From: Microbacterium sp. 1.5R
GTDB lineage: Bacteria; Actinomycetota; Actinomycetes; Actinomycetales; Microbacteriaceae
Assembly: GCF_001889265.1 (NCBI RefSeq)
Contig: NZ_CP018151.1
Location: forward strand, 496,001 to 560,000
Length of the DNA stretch: 64,000 nt
Direction: 5' to 3'
The position numbers and the translations under genes are program-made. The notes under the pieces are model-generated. The model was not told the origin of the DNA, did no database searches, and was given only the letters and a program-made list of their open reading frames with translations. Positions 34,759 to 43,550 of the stretch are shown piece after piece. Position 1 is the first letter of the stretch; each line of letters begins with the position of its first letter.

Positions 34759-34788
34759 TTGAAAGATAAGGGTACCCTTACCTATACT
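34759..34788 (+). promoter_or_regulatory. Strong promoter with operator for the SIP-domain gene
   Basis: TTGAAA (34759-34764), an 18-bp spacer and TATACT (34783-34788) form a near-consensus promoter. The ATG at 34796 is 7 nt after the -10, so the transcript is probably leaderless. A perfect 14-bp palindrome, taagggtaccctta (34767-34780), fills the spacer. It resembles an iron-regulator (DtxR/IdeR-type) operator in composition and position, and binding there would block RNA polymerase. The match to the DtxR consensus is only partial. Confidence 0.75.
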
Positions 34789-34795
34789 CGGGCGT

Positions 34796-35188
34796 ATGAA
34801 CAGCGCATGCGAGCACCTCGAGGATCCGGACTGGGAGAACATCGAGGGAGTCGTGCTGATCGCGGGTGATTCGACCGATGCCGGGGCCATCGCTGCCATC
34901 GCCGCTCGCATGCCGTGGGATGCCGAGGGGGTCATCCTCATCGAGGCGGCCGCTCGCATCCAGTTCCGCCACATCGACGTGCCCGAGGGAGTGTCCGTGC
35001 GGTGGCTGCTGCGCGGTGACGGTGCCCGTCAGCATGCGAAAGGCGAGCGCCTCGCGAACGCGGTGCACTCCTGGTGCGTCGAGTGGACGTGCGCGGAGCC
35101 GGCGCTGCAATGGACGGTCTGGCTCGGTGCGCACACGCCGCCGCACGTCGCACGGATGGCGCGCAGCCTGCTCGGCGTCGCGAACTGA
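34796..35188 (+). CDS. Siderophore-interaction C-terminal domain protein (SIP-like)
   Basis: 130 residues. The pattern GVVLIAGDSTDAGAIAAI followed by an acidic/Trp-rich segment, RWLLRGDGA and a late Trp-rich stretch matches the C-terminal (NAD(P)H-binding) half of siderophore-interacting flavoreductases. The FAD-binding N-terminal half is absent, so it is a stand-alone domain rather than a full ferric-siderophore reductase. Together with the palindromic operator in the promoter, this points to iron-controlled expression. It ends in a bidirectional terminator. Confidence 0.82.
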   Translation: MNSACEHLEDPDWENIEGVVLIAGDSTDAGAIAAIAARMPWDAEGVILIEAAARIQFRHIDVPEGVSVRWLLRGDGARQHAKGERLANAVHSWCVEWTCAEPALQWTVWLGAHTPPHVARMARSLLGVAN

Positions 35189-35231
35189 CTGACGGCAGGG
35201 TCCGGCCCGGGCCCGCCCCGCCGTCAGTCAG
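35185..35231. terminator. Bidirectional terminator between convergent SIP-domain and CTP-transferase genes
   Basis: Perfect 12-bp arms 35185-35196 and 35220-35231; the first includes the SIP-domain stop codon. The other gene ends at 35238. Confidence 0.7.
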
Positions 35232-35237
35232 GGGCAG

Positions 35238-35699
35238 TCAGCGCGTCGCGAGCGCAGGAGCGCCGCCGACGGTCGCGCCTGCGCTGATCGCATCGAGCGC
35301 ACGACGCAGCGACGAGCTCGACGTGTGCGCGGTGTACGGGAAGTACACGACCTCGACGCCGACCTCCCCGAACTCCCTCTCGAGCCGTAGGCCCTTCTCG
35401 GTGCCCCGCCAGTCGTCGCCCTTGAAGAAGTGCGTGAACTGCACGTCTCGCCACGAATCCATCTTCGACGGCGTGGTCTCGACGTACACATCATCGACGA
35501 ACGAGATGTGACGGACGATCTCCGCCCGCTCAACGGTCGGGATGACGGGCTCGATGCCCTTCACCTGCCGCAGCATCTCATCGCTGACGACACCGGCGAC
35601 GAGAATGTCGCAGTGCTGCTTGGCGTGACGAAGAAGGTTGAGATGCCCGACGTGAAACAGGTCGAAAGCACCCACGGCATAGCCGATGCGCGTCCCCAT
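35238..35699 (-). CDS. Cytidylyltransferase-like protein (TagD/GCT type)
   Basis: 153 residues, nucleotidyltransferase fold. The HxGH motif is His16-Val-Gly-His19 in FDLFHVGHLN, and a Ser-rich TSSSSLRR segment stands where the ISTT-type motif lies. Length is close to glycerol-3-phosphate cytidylyltransferase, though the substrate phospho-alcohol is not certain. It would activate a phospho-alcohol as a CDP derivative, possibly for the CDP-alcohol phosphotransferase at 42810. The leader carries three TCCCCA/TGGGGA repeats (35704-35740). Confidence 0.85.
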   Translation of the reverse strand: MGTRIGYAVGAFDLFHVGHLNLLRHAKQHCDILVAGVVSDEMLRQVKGIEPVIPTVERAEIVRHISFVDDVYVETTPSKMDSWRDVQFTHFFKGDDWRGTEKGLRLEREFGEVGVEVVYFPYTAHTSSSSLRRALDAISAGATVGGAPALATR

Positions 35700-35703
35700 G
35701 ATC

Positions 35704-35740
35704 TCCCCAGATCAGTATTTCCCCAGAGGCGGATCCCCAT
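35704..35740 (-). promoter_or_regulatory. TGGGGA repeat cluster upstream of the CTP-transferase gene
   Basis: On the minus strand three TGGGGA-type heptamers occur (plus-strand TCCCCA at 35704, 35720 and 35734), 16 and 14 bp apart. The one nearest the ATG can serve as ribosome-binding site; the outer one sits in the loop of a 7-bp inverted repeat (35728-35745). Confidence 0.5.
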
Positions 35741-35861
35741 CCGCCCAGCGACTCCCACAGCCGCATCCCGTCACTCTAGCAGGTCGCGGTTTCCCGACGC
35801 ATAGGAACACATGGAACTATGGAGTCCGCAGTGATGCCGGTACAGGCGAAGGGGGCGGACA

Positions 35862-37040
35862 GTGGGGACAGCGGTCACCGTCATCGTGCCGACCTTCAAC
35901 GAACGCGACAACGTCGCTGAACTGGTGGCCCGCACCGCGCTCGCGCTCGCCGCGTACGACGCCGAGATCCTGTTCGTCGACGACAGCACAGACAGCACGG
36001 CCGCCGAGGTCGAGCGGGTGGCAGCCGATGCTCCGCTGCCCGTGCGCGTGATCCACCGGGCCGACAACACCGGTGGGCTCGGGGGAGCGGTCGTCGTCGG
36101 GCTGGAGGCCGCACAGCACGATCTCTGCATCGTCATGGACGGCGACCTGCAGCATCCGCCCGAGCTGCTTCCCGTTCTCCTGGGAAGGCACGGCGAAGGC
36201 GGCGCCGATCTCGTCGCCGCCTCGAGATACATCGGCGGCGGCGACACGAGCGGCTTGGGAACGGCGGTCCGCTTCGGTGTCTCCAGGGCGGCCACCTGGC
36301 TGACACGGGCGATGTTCCCGATCCGTCTCGCCCGCAGCACCGATCCGATGACCGGGTTCTTCCTCGTCGACCGGTCGCGTCTGGACCTGGCCGCCCTCAA
36401 GCCGCAGGGATTCAAGATCCTCCTCGAGATCCTCGCTCGCACGGACCTCCGCATCGCCGAGGTGCCGATGGAGTTCGGCGAGCGTCGTCACGGGACCTCC
36501 AAGGCGAGCCTGCGTCAGGGGGCGACCTTCGTGGCACACCTGGCCAGACTCCGATTCGGCAAGATGTCGCTCTTCGCGATCATCGGAGTGATCGGCGCGG
36601 CCGCGAACCTGGGGATCATGTGGCTGCTCACCGCCGCAGGTGTTCCTTATATATGGGCCGCGATCATCGGCGCCGAGGTCACGATCATCGGCAACTTCCT
36701 CCTGCAGGAGCGGTTCGTCTTCGCGGACATGCGCACGGACGCACGCGGACTGGGCGGCCGATTCGCCGCGTCGTTCACCTTCAACAACGTCGAAGCCGCA
36801 CTGCGGATCCCCGTGATGGCGCTCATGGTCGAGACCTGGCATATCTCCAGCGTGCTCGCGACGGGGCTGTCGCTCATCGTCGCCTTCTTCGCGCGATTCC
36901 TCTTCCACTCCCTCGTGGTCTACGCGCCGCAGCGACGGGCGAAGGAGGCGACGCAGGACGGGGAGCCGAAGCCGGACACGGCGACGCTGCGCATCATACG
37001 GGCGATCGATGCCGAGGCGATGAAGCCCGGCGAGCTCTGA
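35862..37040 (+). CDS. GT2 glycosyltransferase fused to GtrA-like membrane domain
   Basis: 392 residues from a GTG start. Residues 1-225 are a GT2 domain (VPTFNERDNV; acidic motif MDGDLQHP) of the dolichol-phosphate mannose synthase type. Residues ~240-375 form a GtrA domain with four membrane segments. Such fusions make and flip polyprenyl-phosphate sugars used as donors for envelope glycan or protein glycosylation. It diverges from the CTP-transferase gene. A GAAGGGGGCGG sequence precedes the start. Confidence 0.92.
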   Translation: MGTAVTVIVPTFNERDNVAELVARTALALAAYDAEILFVDDSTDSTAAEVERVAADAPLPVRVIHRADNTGGLGGAVVVGLEAAQHDLCIVMDGDLQHPPELLPVLLGRHGEGGADLVAASRYIGGGDTSGLGTAVRFGVSRAATWLTRAMFPIRLARSTDPMTGFFLVDRSRLDLAALKPQGFKILLEILARTDLRIAEVPMEFGERRHGTSKASLRQGATFVAHLARLRFGKMSLFAIIGVIGAAANLGIMWLLTAAGVPYIWAAIIGAEVTIIGNFLLQERFVFADMRTDARGLGGRFAASFTFNNVEAALRIPVMALMVETWHISSVLATGLSLIVAFFARFLFHSLVVYAPQRRAKEATQDGEPKPDTATLRIIRAIDAEAMKPGEL

Positions 37041-37124
37041 GCCGAAGAGCGTATCAGGGGGGACCCGGATGCGGAATATATCGCCCTGAAGACATGGGTC
37101 TACTGGAATATTCCAGATTCTCGG

Positions 37125-37153
37125 GTGACATACAGGTTCGACCCACCTAATAT
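37125..37153 (+). promoter_or_regulatory. Promoter of the beta-helix protein gene
   Basis: GTGACA (37125-37130), a 17-bp spacer and TAATAT (37148-37153) form a good promoter; +1 would be near 37160, leaving a ~58-nt leader. A 10-bp palindrome ggaatattcc lies just upstream (about 37105-37114). Confidence 0.6.
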
Positions 37154-37217
37154 GGCCTGCGATAGCCGCCAAACTCTGTGCCTCGGCGCAGCCCCTCCCC
37201 GAAACGGCTGGACACCT

Positions 37218-38819
37218 ATGAATAACATTTCTTACCCTGCCCTCGTCCGCTCAACCCGATCCTCCACCTCGACCCCTCGAAGCGCCCGACTTCTGGTCGC
37301 TCTCCTGCTCTCGACGATCCTCGTCGCCGCAGGGCTGATCTTCGCTCCACCCGCAAGCGCCGCGACCTCGGTCACGATCAAGCCGGGTTCGCTGTCCACC
37401 GTCGCGGTCGGAAGCACCGCGATCCGTGATGCGAAGGTCACAGCATCGACCACCCTCGCTTCGCTGCCCGGTTCCGGGAGCGGCGTCTACACATCTGTGC
37501 AGGCCCGATCCGGAAAGACCGGTGCGTACGTCGCTCAGGCCCGCAGCTACCCGAACGGGACCGTCTCGGTCTCGATCAAGCGCATCAACGGGACCGGACG
37601 CTCGCTGACCCAGTCGACGATCTCGTCGTACATCACTCTGCCCGAGAAGATCAAGGCGGGCCAGAAGCTCACCCTGACGCTCGAAGCCAAGGGCACCTCC
37701 ACGGTGACCCTCAAGGCAACCGCCAAGATCGGCACTTCTGCGGCCCGCGAAGTGTCTGCGAAGGACACGTCGGGCTCGCGCATCTCGGCTGAGGGCAAGG
37801 GGGCGGTGACCTTCTACACCTCGAAGGGATCGCCGTCGCTCAAGGCCGCGGTGAACTCGTCGTCCTACGCGGCAGCGCAGCTGCCGGCTCCGGCCCCGAA
37901 GCCGACTGCCACGACCAAGCCGACCGCTCCGGCACCGGCTCCGGCTCCGGCACCGGCTCCGGCGCCCGCTCCGGCACCTGCGCCGGCTCCCGCACCTGCG
38001 CCGGCTCCCGCACCGCCCGCCAACCCGACGGTGCCCGAATCCGGTCACCCGACGGCAGCCACCACCGGCGTACCCGCTGGCGTGACGCTGAAGGTGCACC
38101 AGGGCGACCTCGTGATCACGAAGGCCAACACCGTCGTCGACGGGCTGGAGGTCAGAGGGATCATCGAGATCAAGGCGCCCGGCGTCGTGATCAAGAACTC
38201 CCGCATCGTCGGCGGTTCGACGGCGCGCAGCATCGGACTCGTCACCAACGTCAACTCGGGTCAGCCGTTCACCATCCAGGACTCCGAGGTCTACGCGGCA
38301 TCGGAAGACCCGGCATGGAACGGCCTGGTGGGTTCCAACTTCACTGCGCTGCGGATGGACATCCACCGCGTGGTCGATCCCGTCCGCGTCCTCGGAGACA
38401 ACGTCGTCGTGCGCGACTCCTGGCTGCACGACAACTCCCACTGGGAGAAGGACCCGCTGCGCGGTGGCACGCCGTCGCATGATGACTCGGTGCAGATCGA
38501 AGGCGGCGCATCGATCCTCCTCGAGGGCAACCGGATGGAGGGCGCGACGAACGCTGCGGTGCAGATCACCCAGAACTCGTCGATCGCGAAGCTCGGCTCC
38601 ATCACCATCCGCGACAACTATCTGCAGGACGGTGGTTGCACCATCAACGTCGGAGCATCTGCGGCGAACAACCGACCGATCGTCACGAGCAACGTCTTCG
38701 GACCCGAGCGCATCTTCGCCGGGTGCGGGATCGTGGCACCCGTGTCGAGCGCACCGGTGCTCAGCGGCAACATCTGGGAGGTGGGCGCTGTGCCCCTCAC
38801 CCGCTACACGATCGGCTGA
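37218..38819 (+). CDS. Secreted protein with jelly-roll-like and right-handed beta-helix domains
   Basis: 533 residues; the ATG at 37218 starts a clear signal peptide (1-48, ending PPASA). Residues 50-215 resemble the ~200-residue domain found in the giant proteins at 44433 and 49785. A Pro-Ala repeat linker (about 220-270) leads to a right-handed beta-helix (285-533), recognised by parallel-strand repeats such as VVIKNSRIVGGS and VVVRDSWLHDNSH. Beta-helix proteins often bind or cleave polysaccharide; no pectate-lyase active site is obvious. No wall anchor is present. It ends at a strong terminator. Confidence 0.85.
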   Translation: MNNISYPALVRSTRSSTSTPRSARLLVALLLSTILVAAGLIFAPPASAATSVTIKPGSLSTVAVGSTAIRDAKVTASTTLASLPGSGSGVYTSVQARSGKTGAYVAQARSYPNGTVSVSIKRINGTGRSLTQSTISSYITLPEKIKAGQKLTLTLEAKGTSTVTLKATAKIGTSAAREVSAKDTSGSRISAEGKGAVTFYTSKGSPSLKAAVNSSSYAAAQLPAPAPKPTATTKPTAPAPAPAPAPAPAPAPAPAPAPAPAPAPAPPANPTVPESGHPTAATTGVPAGVTLKVHQGDLVITKANTVVDGLEVRGIIEIKAPGVVIKNSRIVGGSTARSIGLVTNVNSGQPFTIQDSEVYAASEDPAWNGLVGSNFTALRMDIHRVVDPVRVLGDNVVVRDSWLHDNSHWEKDPLRGGTPSHDDSVQIEGGASILLEGNRMEGATNAAVQITQNSSIAKLGSITIRDNYLQDGGCTINVGASAANNRPIVTSNVFGPERIFAGCGIVAPVSSAPVLSGNIWEVGAVPLTRYTIG

Positions 38820-38838
38820 TCACTCCCGCCACAACAGA

Positions 38839-38879
38839 GAAGCCGGGCGGTGCGACATCCTGTCGCACCGCCCGGCTTC
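38839..38879. terminator. Strong bidirectional terminator
   Basis: Perfect 18-bp arms (38839-38856 and 38862-38879) with a 5-nt loop lie between the convergent beta-helix and dehydrogenase genes. Confidence 0.88.
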
Positions 38880-38893
38880 ATGCATGACCGAGG

Positions 38894-40174
38894 TCAGAGG
38901 CGCTCGATGCCCTCGCCTCGCAGGCGGTTGCGCGTGTCGAAGACGGGTACACCGCTCGCTTCGAGCACCTCGTAGTCGACGTCGTCGTGATCCGTGATGA
39001 GCACGATGACGTCGTACGCGTGGAAATCGACCTCCGCGGCGGGGATCCTTTCGACGGTGCGAGGCCAATGGTGCTCTTCGACGTGCGAGTCCACCGCATG
39101 CACGACCGCCGATTGATCCTGCAGCAGCTCGATGAGCGGAAGCGCCGGCGACTCGCGGATGTCACCGGTGTTCTTCTTGTAGGCGAGCCCGAGGAGCAGA
39201 ACGCGCGCGCCGTTGAGTGCGCTGCCCTCCTCGTTGAGGCGTCGGCTGACCCGCTGCAGAACGTATTCGGGCATGTGGTCATTGACGTCATTGGCGAGCT
39301 CGACGAACCGGAAGCTCTTGCCGAGCTTGCGACGCACCTGCCACGACAGGTAGCTCGGGTCGACCGGGAGGCAGTGCCCGCCGACGCCGGGACCCGGCGT
39401 GAACTTCATGAAGCCGAACGGCTTGGTGGCGGCCGCGTCGATCGACTCCCACACGTTCACACCGAGGGCGTGAGCGAAGACCGCGAGCTCGTTCACGAGA
39501 GCGATGTTCACGTGACGGAAGGTGTTCTCGAGGAGCTTCGCCATCTCGGCTTCCTTCGGGGAGCTCACCGGCACGATCGTGTCGACGATCGCCGAATAGA
39601 ACTCCGACACCTTCGCGAGCGATTCCGGATCGATGCCCGAGACGATCTTCGGCGTCTCCTGCAGGCCCCAGGTCGGGTTGCCCGGGTCGATCCGCTCGGG
39701 GCTGTAGCCGGCGAAGAAGTCCGTGCCGGCGGTCAGGCCGGAGCCCTCTTCGAGCAGCGGGATCAGCAGCTCCTGCGTCGTACCCGGATACGTCGTCGAC
39801 TCGAGAACCACGAGCGCTCCCCGTGTGAGCTGCGGCGCGAGGGACACCGCGGCGCTCTCGATGAACGAGAGGTCCGGAAGTGTCTCTCGAAGCGGCGTCG
39901 GCACGGTGATCACGGCGACGTCGAAGCCGGCTGCATCCGCGTAGTCGGACGACACGCGGTAGCGGCCGGAGTCGAGCGCGGCACGCAGCTCGTCGTCCGA
40001 GATGTCATCGACATGCGAGCTGCCGGCGCCGAGGCTGTCGATACGGCGTGGATCGAGGTCGAGACCCACGACTTCATGGCCGATGGCGACCGACCGCATC
40101 GCGACCGGCAGACCGACATACCCCTGTCCGATGACGACGACCTTCTGTGCCTCTCGGCGGTTCTCCTCAGTCAT
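38894..40174 (-). CDS. Nucleotide-sugar dehydrogenase, UDP-GlcNAc 6-dehydrogenase type
   Basis: 426 residues. NAD-binding motif GQGYVG (Gly16, Gly18, Gly21), the SPERIDPG signature (158-165) and catalytic Cys268 in GGHCLPVDPSYL are those of the WbpA/VipA/WecC branch, which oxidises UDP-HexNAc to the uronic acid with two NAD. The product would feed an acidic sugar to the local polysaccharide. It is the last gene of the minus-strand run 43550-38894 and ends before the strong terminator. Confidence 0.93.
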   Translation of the reverse strand: MTEENRREAQKVVVIGQGYVGLPVAMRSVAIGHEVVGLDLDPRRIDSLGAGSSHVDDISDDELRAALDSGRYRVSSDYADAAGFDVAVITVPTPLRETLPDLSFIESAAVSLAPQLTRGALVVLESTTYPGTTQELLIPLLEEGSGLTAGTDFFAGYSPERIDPGNPTWGLQETPKIVSGIDPESLAKVSEFYSAIVDTIVPVSSPKEAEMAKLLENTFRHVNIALVNELAVFAHALGVNVWESIDAAATKPFGFMKFTPGPGVGGHCLPVDPSYLSWQVRRKLGKSFRFVELANDVNDHMPEYVLQRVSRRLNEEGSALNGARVLLLGLAYKKNTGDIRESPALPLIELLQDQSAVVHAVDSHVEEHHWPRTVERIPAAEVDFHAYDVIVLITDHDDVDYEVLEASGVPVFDTRNRLRGEGIERL

Positions 40175-40186
40175 CTTTCTTCCCCT

Positions 40187-40912
40187 TCATCGTTTGAACC
40201 AGATTCCCTTCACCGGCGAGCCGGAGGTCAGTGCCTGCGCGAGACTGCGCGCGTGGAGTCCTCGCTCGCGATACGCCGCCAGGATGCGGGTCGCGAGAGC
40301 GCTCCGATCCACGGTCGGCGGTGAATCGCGGCGACCGCCGTCGGCGAAGCCCGCGTACGAATCGTGCGACAGCAGGATCGCGCCGGCTTCGGCACCGCGA
40401 AGCGCGCGGGCGACCCGCTGCTCCGTCGTCGCCTCGCGAGAGTCCCATGCCGTCGGGCCCCAGAGCACGGGTTCGAGACCCGTCGCCTTGATCGCCCTGA
40501 AGCTGGTGAGAGACTGCAGTCCGTAGGGCGGGCGGTACCACCGCACCGCAGTGCCGGAGATGTCCTCGAGCTCGGCCTTCGCCGCAGCCGTCCGGTCGCG
40601 GACCTCGCGGTAGCCGAGGCGTGAGATCGGCCTATGGTCGGGTCCGTGCAGCGCGACCTCGTGGCCGGCGGCGAGGATGTCCGAGATCAGCGTCCGATGC
40701 TCACGGGCCCGCGTCATCAGCACGAAGAAGGTCGCGGACGCGGACTCATCGCGGAGCACCTCGAGAACGCGTTCGGTCTCGACGGGATCCGGTCCGTCGT
40801 CGTAGGTGAGCACGAACTCTGGGCGACTCGTGCGCACACGCACGATCGACCCGAGGGGGCCGCCATGGCTGCGCAGCCATCGCCGTGCCGGTGCCGGGAC
40901 GAACCGGCTCAT
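40187..40912 (-). CDS. Polysaccharide deacetylase (CE4)
   Basis: 241 residues from the ATG at 40912, which overlaps the upstream stop (ATGA). CE4 motifs are present: TYDDGPDP (Asp38, Asp39), metal-binding His89 and His93 (HGPDH), RPPYG and a C-terminal LLSHDSY. It would remove N- or O-acetyl groups from a cell-surface glycan. There is no signal peptide, so it may act on a lipid-linked precursor in the cytosol or need a non-classical route; the frame continues upstream but inside the preceding gene. Confidence 0.9.
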   Translation of the reverse strand: MSRFVPAPARRWLRSHGGPLGSIVRVRTSRPEFVLTYDDGPDPVETERVLEVLRDESASATFFVLMTRAREHRTLISDILAAGHEVALHGPDHRPISRLGYREVRDRTAAAKAELEDISGTAVRWYRPPYGLQSLTSFRAIKATGLEPVLWGPTAWDSREATTEQRVARALRGAEAGAILLSHDSYAGFADGGRRDSPPTVDRSALATRILAAYRERGLHARSLAQALTSGSPVKGIWFKR

Positions 40913-41904
40913 GCCGAGGCGCCCGGCCGAGAGTATGCGGAGTATGTCTGTCCGATGCTCGCCGAGATCATTCCCGCTCCTCGGTACGCGAGGCGCAGCC
41001 CCTTGGCATCGTGGCGGATCGAGCGAGTCAGGCGCCCGAAGAGATGGCGCGCGAATCCTGCGACGACGCGGGCGGCGCCACCGGCGAGTCCCTTCGCGCG
41101 GATGAGCAGGCGACGTGCGGTTCGCGACTCCAATCGCAGCTGCACGAGGATCGACACGTTTCCGTGGCTGAACGACCGCTTCAGCGCCCACGGCCGGGTC
41201 TGACGTTCGGGCTCCACCGTGTCCTCGGCGACGGATTCGTTGCACCACACGAGGCGCGCGCCCGTCTTCTTCAGGCCCATGCTGAAGAGAGTGTCGGAGC
41301 CGCCGCCGAGCCCGATCCGCTGATCGAAGCGCACACCGCTGGCACGCACCTGATTCAGGTCCAGCAGCAGGTTCCCTGTCGCTGCAACACCTATCTCGGT
41401 ACCTGTCGGGCGTTGCGGACGACGGAAGAGGCCGCTCTCGAGAACCCACGGATCGGCGTCCGGGTCGAAAAGCGACACGACGCGGCCCATGACGGCGGCC
41501 GGCTGATCGGAGTTCGACCAGGTGAGCAGAAGCGACGAGATCCACCCCTCGAGCGGAACCTCGTCGTCGTCGATGAACGAGAGGAGGTCGACATCCACCG
41601 ACTCATCCAGGGCGCGGTTGCGAACCGCGGGGATGCCGGGTGTCGCCTCCGCGACGTAGCGAGTGGCCACGCCGGCGTACTCGTTCTCGACGACCGAGCG
41701 AGCGGACTCGGCAGGGTCGTTGTCGATGACGAGGATCGAGACGGACCTCGCGTGTCTGGCGTCGATGAGCGGCGCCAGCTGCTCTCCCACCAGCTGCAGA
41801 GTCTGGACCAGACGCTCGGGGCGCTTGAAAGTCGGAATGGCGACGACGAGTGATACCTCGTCGCTCTTCCGCGATTGCGCCGTGCGGTCGTGTGCTGCCT
41901 GCAT
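40909..41904 (-). CDS. GT2-family glycosyltransferase
   Basis: 331 residues from the ATG at 41904, which has AGGGGG upstream. GT2 features are AIPTFKRPERL, the Asp of VIDNDP, PGIPAVRNRALDES and the acidic metal-binding FIDDDE, with basic and hydrophobic C-terminal segments that may associate with the membrane. Donor and acceptor are unknown. It belongs to the polysaccharide operon, coupled to the deacetylase gene by a 4-bp overlap. The 217-bp gap upstream has three closely spaced TGGGGA repeats. Confidence 0.9.
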   Translation of the reverse strand: MQAAHDRTAQSRKSDEVSLVVAIPTFKRPERLVQTLQLVGEQLAPLIDARHARSVSILVIDNDPAESARSVVENEYAGVATRYVAEATPGIPAVRNRALDESVDVDLLSFIDDDEVPLEGWISSLLLTWSNSDQPAAVMGRVVSLFDPDADPWVLESGLFRRPQRPTGTEIGVAATGNLLLDLNQVRASGVRFDQRIGLGGGSDTLFSMGLKKTGARLVWCNESVAEDTVEPERQTRPWALKRSFSHGNVSILVQLRLESRTARRLLIRAKGLAGGAARVVAGFARHLFGRLTRSIRHDAKGLRLAYRGAGMISASIGQTYSAYSRPGASA

Positions 41905-42051
41905 GTGGTTCCCCCTCGGAGCCGACGTGCGTGAATCAGATGTGTACGGTGAACCGGACTGACGGTGTTCGTCGATCGACGGCACGCAGAATCACGTGAC
42001 CGCAGGGCGCGTGTGTCGCTGCTCCCGCGGGTGCGCCAGAAATCACTGACA

Positions 42052-42075
42052 TCCCCAGATCCCCAAAATCCCCAA
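42052..42075 (-). promoter_or_regulatory. TGGGGA repeat cluster upstream of the GT2 gene
   Basis: Three TCCCCA/TGGGGA heptamers start at 42052, 42060 and 42069 on the plus strand, 8 and 9 bp apart, about 150 bp before the start of the minus-strand GT2 gene. The spacing is close to one helical turn, consistent with regulator binding. Confidence 0.5.
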
Positions 42076-42121
42076 AGTCCTTCCAGCCACGCCGTCCCCA
42101 CGGTCATGACTGTGGATCAGC

Positions 42122-42817
42122 TTACACATTTCCTCCGCCGTCGCCACCCATCGATGTCTGTCGGGTGCGGATGACCTTCGCCGGGCTGCCTGCGGCGATG
42201 CTGTAGTCGGGGATGTCCCGGGTGACGACGCTGCCACTGCCGATCACGACTCCGCGTCCGATCGTCACGCCCGAGGTGATCGTCACACCGCTGCCGATCC
42301 AGCAGTCGTCGCCGATCGTCACGGCGCCTCTCTGAACCCCCTGCGACTTGATGGTCGCGCTCGGATCCGAGAACACGTGGTTCTCGGAGAACACGCGAAC
42401 ACCCGGGCCCAGCATCACGTCATCGCCGATCACGATGCTGCCGGAGCAGCCGATGAAGCATCCTGTCGCGAAGCTCGAGCGGTCGCCGACGCGGAGTCCC
42501 TCCCCGACTTCGCCGCCATAGTACGACGAGGGGCGGATCGCCGTACCGGCTCCGATCGACACCCCGGATCCGAAGACGATCCCGTTCTTGGAGAGTCCCT
42601 GCAGTTCGACTCCGTCCTCGACGACGAGCCGTCCGGCGTAGCGGATGAACGACGGGTTGGTGATCCGCACCCGGCGTCCGAGAAAGAGCGGGCCGCCCGC
42701 GGTTCCGAAGAACGGCCGACGGACGAGGCCTCGGGCGATCATTCCCGCCGCCCGGCGGTACGCGCTCCATTTCGCTGCGCGTGACTGGCGCGCGGAGAGC
42801 CCGGAGAACTCAGGCAT
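42122..42817 (-). CDS. Left-handed beta-helix (hexapeptide) acyltransferase
   Basis: 231 residues. Residues ~50-215 consist of hexapeptide repeats of the form (V/I)-x-x-G-x-x (for example VVEDGV, VTIGDD, VTIGRG) ending with IAAGSPAKVIR, the standard closing motif of WcaF/Maa-type acetyltransferases. A GCSG/SENHVF region carries the likely acetyl-CoA/His catalytic site. It would O-acetylate a sugar of the local polysaccharide. It overlaps the upstream gene by 8 bp. Confidence 0.9.
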   Translation of the reverse strand: MPEFSGLSARQSRAAKWSAYRRAAGMIARGLVRRPFFGTAGGPLFLGRRVRITNPSFIRYAGRLVVEDGVELQGLSKNGIVFGSGVSIGAGTAIRPSSYYGGEVGEGLRVGDRSSFATGCFIGCSGSIVIGDDVMLGPGVRVFSENHVFSDPSATIKSQGVQRGAVTIGDDCWIGSGVTITSGVTIGRGVVIGSGSVVTRDIPDYSIAAGSPAKVIRTRQTSMGGDGGGNV

Positions 42818-43550
42818 GTCCTGCCCCGCTCGGGCCGAGGGAACGGTGCCAGCGAACGACCGAGGCGATCAGGATCAGGGCGTTCACTACCAGCAGCGCC
42901 GTGTACAGCGTGATGAACAGCCAGGGGACCCAGAGCGTCGCGAACACCAGGATCAGCAGTCCGTAGTCGGCGGGCAGCACGAGCAGGGCGTACAGCGGCG
43001 AGTTCCGGAATGCGGCCTTCGACGTCGTACCCGTCGCACCGACGCGGCGGATCAGCTCGGTGAGGATCACTCCGAAGAAGAACACGGAGGCCACGACCTG
43101 GAAGCCGAGAGGGATCAGGAGCATCGGCGGCTGAAGATCGTAGAAGCGCCACCAGCAGATCAGGACGGCTATGTGGATCGTCGCCATCTTCGTGGCGTCG
43201 ACCATGTGATCGAGCCATTCGCCGCGGGGCGAACCGCCGCCCCGAAGTCGTGCGAGCTGGCCGTCGGCCGAGTCGAGGGCGTACCCCAGGACGAGGAAGA
43301 GCACGATGAGCAACGAGGTGAGCAGCGTCGGCGGTGCCAGCGCGATGAGCGCGATCCCGGCGAAGGTGAACAGGGCGCTGACAGCGGTCACCTGGTCGGG
43401 AGTGCGTCCCCATGCGAACGCGACGGCGGCGAACACGCGGCCGATCGGACGGTTCACGAACCGCGAATATGCGGGCGCTCCCGAGTTGGACTTCTGGGCG
43501 GCCCGCAGCGAGGCGAGCGCTTCTCGGACGCCTGGCGTCTGCTGGGACAT
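42810..43550 (-). CDS. CDP-alcohol phosphatidyltransferase family protein
   Basis: 246 residues with about six membrane segments. The family motif is complete: Asp93-x2-Asp96-Gly97-x2-Ala100-Arg101-x8-Gly110-x3-Asp114-x3-Asp118. Enzymes of this family transfer a phospho-alcohol or phosphatidyl group from a CDP donor. The position within the polysaccharide operon suggests a phospho-alcohol in a glycan or glycolipid, in place of general phospholipid synthesis. RBS GGAGGA precedes the ATG at 43550; the longer frame upstream is rejected. Confidence 0.9.
   Translation of the reverse strand: MSQQTPGVREALASLRAAQKSNSGAPAYSRFVNRPIGRVFAAVAFAWGRTPDQVTAVSALFTFAGIALIALAPPTLLTSLLIVLFLVLGYALDSADGQLARLRGGGSPRGEWLDHMVDATKMATIHIAVLICWWRFYDLQPPMLLIPLGFQVVASVFFFGVILTELIRRVGATGTTSKAAFRNSPLYALLVLPADYGLLILVFATLWVPWLFITLYTALLVVNALILIASVVRWHRSLGPSGAGHA

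Noticed and set aside
38987..40324. Plus-strand frame opposite the nucleotide-sugar dehydrogenase
   Set aside because: The dehydrogenase shows all family motifs; the opposite frame has none.
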